64,000 nt of DNA, from positions 248,001 through 312,000 of the forward strand of contig CAVPQI010000001.1 in the NCBI GenBank assembly GCA_963707515.1, read 5' to 3'. The translations under genes were made by a program, and so were the position numbers. Origin of the DNA: Sva-07 sp963707515 (lineage in GTDB: Bacteria > Actinomycetota > Acidimicrobiia > Acidimicrobiales > Ilumatobacteraceae). Shown piece after piece: positions 63,288 through 64,000 of the stretch. Numbering within the stretch: position 1 is the stretch's first letter; each line of letters starts with the position of its first letter. A model generated the notes under the pieces. The model was given only the letters and a program-made list of their open reading frames with translations, was not told the DNA's origin and did no database searches.

Positions 63288-63300
63288 CAGTCGGGCTCCG

Positions 63301-63609
63301 ATGTTCGGCCTGACGCTCGATGAGGCGAAAACGATCGGTGCGGTGATCGCCGTCGTGTTGATCCTCGCCGCGGTCGGCGCCTTCTGGTTGATGCGGACGA
63401 TCATGCAGAAGGTCGTCGCCGTGGTGGTGTTCGCCGTGCTGGCATTCGCCGTGTGGACCCAGCGGACGTCGCTGCAGGACTGTGCCGACAAGGTGCTGGC
63501 GAACTACGACCGCGTCGGCACCGATGTCACGCTGGCCGACACCGATTGTTCGTTCTTCGGGTTCACGATCACGATCTCGGATCCGTCGCCGGCTCCGGAC
63601 CCCGAGTGA
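63301..63609 (+). CDS. Small membrane protein of unknown function
   Basis: A 102-residue protein with two adjacent hydrophobic helices (IGAVIAVVLILAAVGAFWLM, about 12-31, and VVAVVVFAVLAFAVWTQ, about 38-54). A short exported domain with two cysteines (SLQDCADKVL near 60 and DTDCSFFGFTI near 82) follows, which may form a disulfide. Acidic Pro-rich end. No named family recognised. The stop overlaps the start of the MFS gene (GTGA), implying a shared transcript. Confidence 0.7.
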   Translation: MFGLTLDEAKTIGAVIAVVLILAAVGAFWLMRTIMQKVVAVVVFAVLAFAVWTQRTSLQDCADKVLANYDRVGTDVTLADTDCSFFGFTITISDPSPAPDPE

Positions 63610-64000
63610 GCGCGCCCGACGACACCGTCGCCGACCACCAGCGGTCCGGCGTCGACGCGGCGACGCTGACGCGCCTCACGGCGGCGAAGACGGCGAGCAA
63701 CATCGCCCTGCGCTGGATCCCCCTCTTCCTGCCGACGCTCGAGCGGGCGTTCCAGGCAACGACGGCACAGCTGACGACGGTCCTCGGCGTCGGTGAGTTG
63801 GCCGGCATGTCGACGGTGGTCGTCGGCCGGCATCTCGACCGCGGACGCGAGCGGATCGTGATGGTGCTGAGCCTGCTGGCGGTGGCCTCCTCGGCGCTGA
63901 TCGCCCTCGTCGGGACGCTGGCGACCTTTGCCGTGGCGACGGTGCTCGTCGTCCTCGGGGTGGCCAACCTGACCGTCGCCGGACAGGCCTGGATCAGCCG
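63606..64000 (+). CDS. Major facilitator superfamily transporter, N-terminal part
   Basis: About 131 residues are visible; the gene continues past the window. After a short cytoplasmic start (TLTRLTAAKTASNIALRWIP) come the first helices: FLPTLERAFQATTAQLTTVL, VVVGRHLDRGRERIVMVLSL, which contains an MFS loop-2-type motif (GRHLDRGRER), and ALIALVGTLATFAVATVLVV. Substrate cannot be judged. GTG 63606 overlaps the stop of the preceding gene. Confidence 0.75.
   Translation, partial: MSAPDDTVADHQRSGVDAATLTRLTAAKTASNIALRWIPLFLPTLERAFQATTAQLTTVLGVGELAGMSTVVVGRHLDRGRERIVMVLSLLAVASSALIALVGTLATFAVATVLVVLGVANLTVAGQAWIS

Overview
The window is high-GC (roughly 70%), gene-dense and chromosomal. It looks like an actinobacterium of the class Acidimicrobiia (Ilumatobacter-like). 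The support is actinobacterial marker content (the integration host factor MihF, a helicase-degenerate PriA, DUF3151, DUF2332), heavy use of GTG starts, stop/start overlaps of the ATGA/GTGA type, and many promoters with a TANNNT -10 box only 6-8 bases before the start codon (leaderless mRNAs). The taxonomic call is inference. No rRNA, tRNA, IS element, prophage or CRISPR locus was seen.

Layout. 1-0.9 kb: tyrS, cut by the window edge. 2.1-8.8 kb: arginine operon argC-argB-argD-argF-argR-argH with an alkyladenine glycosylase gene at its end; a paired ARG-box operator overlaps the argC promoter. 8.8-18.2 kb: AlgH-like and ATP-grasp genes, an ACT protein, pheST, and a small accessory stretch (glyoxalase fusion, GyrI-like protein, ECF sigma factor with the remnant of its YCII partner, acetyltransferase). 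18.2-25.7 kb: SpoU methyltransferase, rplT-rpmI-infC, a DUF1844 gene, an alkyltransferase-like gene, a cold-shock-like gene, hisG, then mog-rsmB-fmt-def. 25.7-32.5 kb: methyltransferase, threonine-dehydratase-like enzyme, membrane protein, glyoxalase, a secreted protein and a large LuxR-type regulator with a small helix-turn-helix partner. 32.5-46.4 kb: the core block priA-metK-coaBC-rpoZ-gmk-mihF-pyrD-carB-carA-pyrC-pyrB-pyrR, with a recognisable PyrR-binding RNA loop in the pyrR leader. 46.4-49.1 kb: AraC regulator, VOC protein and a DUF2079 membrane protein. 49.4-59.5 kb: nusB-efp-pepQ-aroB-aroK-aroC-aroE-mltG-ruvX-alaS. 59.5-64 kb: a cysteine-rich unknown, a small acidic protein, rnd, a rhodanese, mobA, DUF3151, a small membrane protein and an MFS transporter cut by the edge.

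How they work together. Most genes are housekeeping: arginine, pyrimidine, shikimate and histidine synthesis, aminoacyl-tRNA synthesis, ribosomal proteins, and translation initiation and elongation. Co-directional genes overlap by a few bases and are probably co-translated. Some usual operon members are absent: argJ and argG from the arginine cluster, pyrK and pyrF from the pyrimidine cluster.

Most unusual content. (1) An extragenic palindrome family (core TGTCAGCGACAAC and its inverse) in three clusters at 10.9, 22.4 and 43.4 kb, plus a second 61-bp palindromic tandem repeat at 47.4 kb. (2) infC appears to start at AUA with a good Shine-Dalgarno sequence. (3) Nine single-base insertions, all of the same sign, interrupt conserved genes (trmH-like, priA, metK twice, coaBC twice, carB, DUF2079, the cysteine-rich gene); I read these as consensus errors rather than biology. 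(4) A shared TTGCCGATG motif flanks the LuxR-type regulator and its neighbouring secreted protein.
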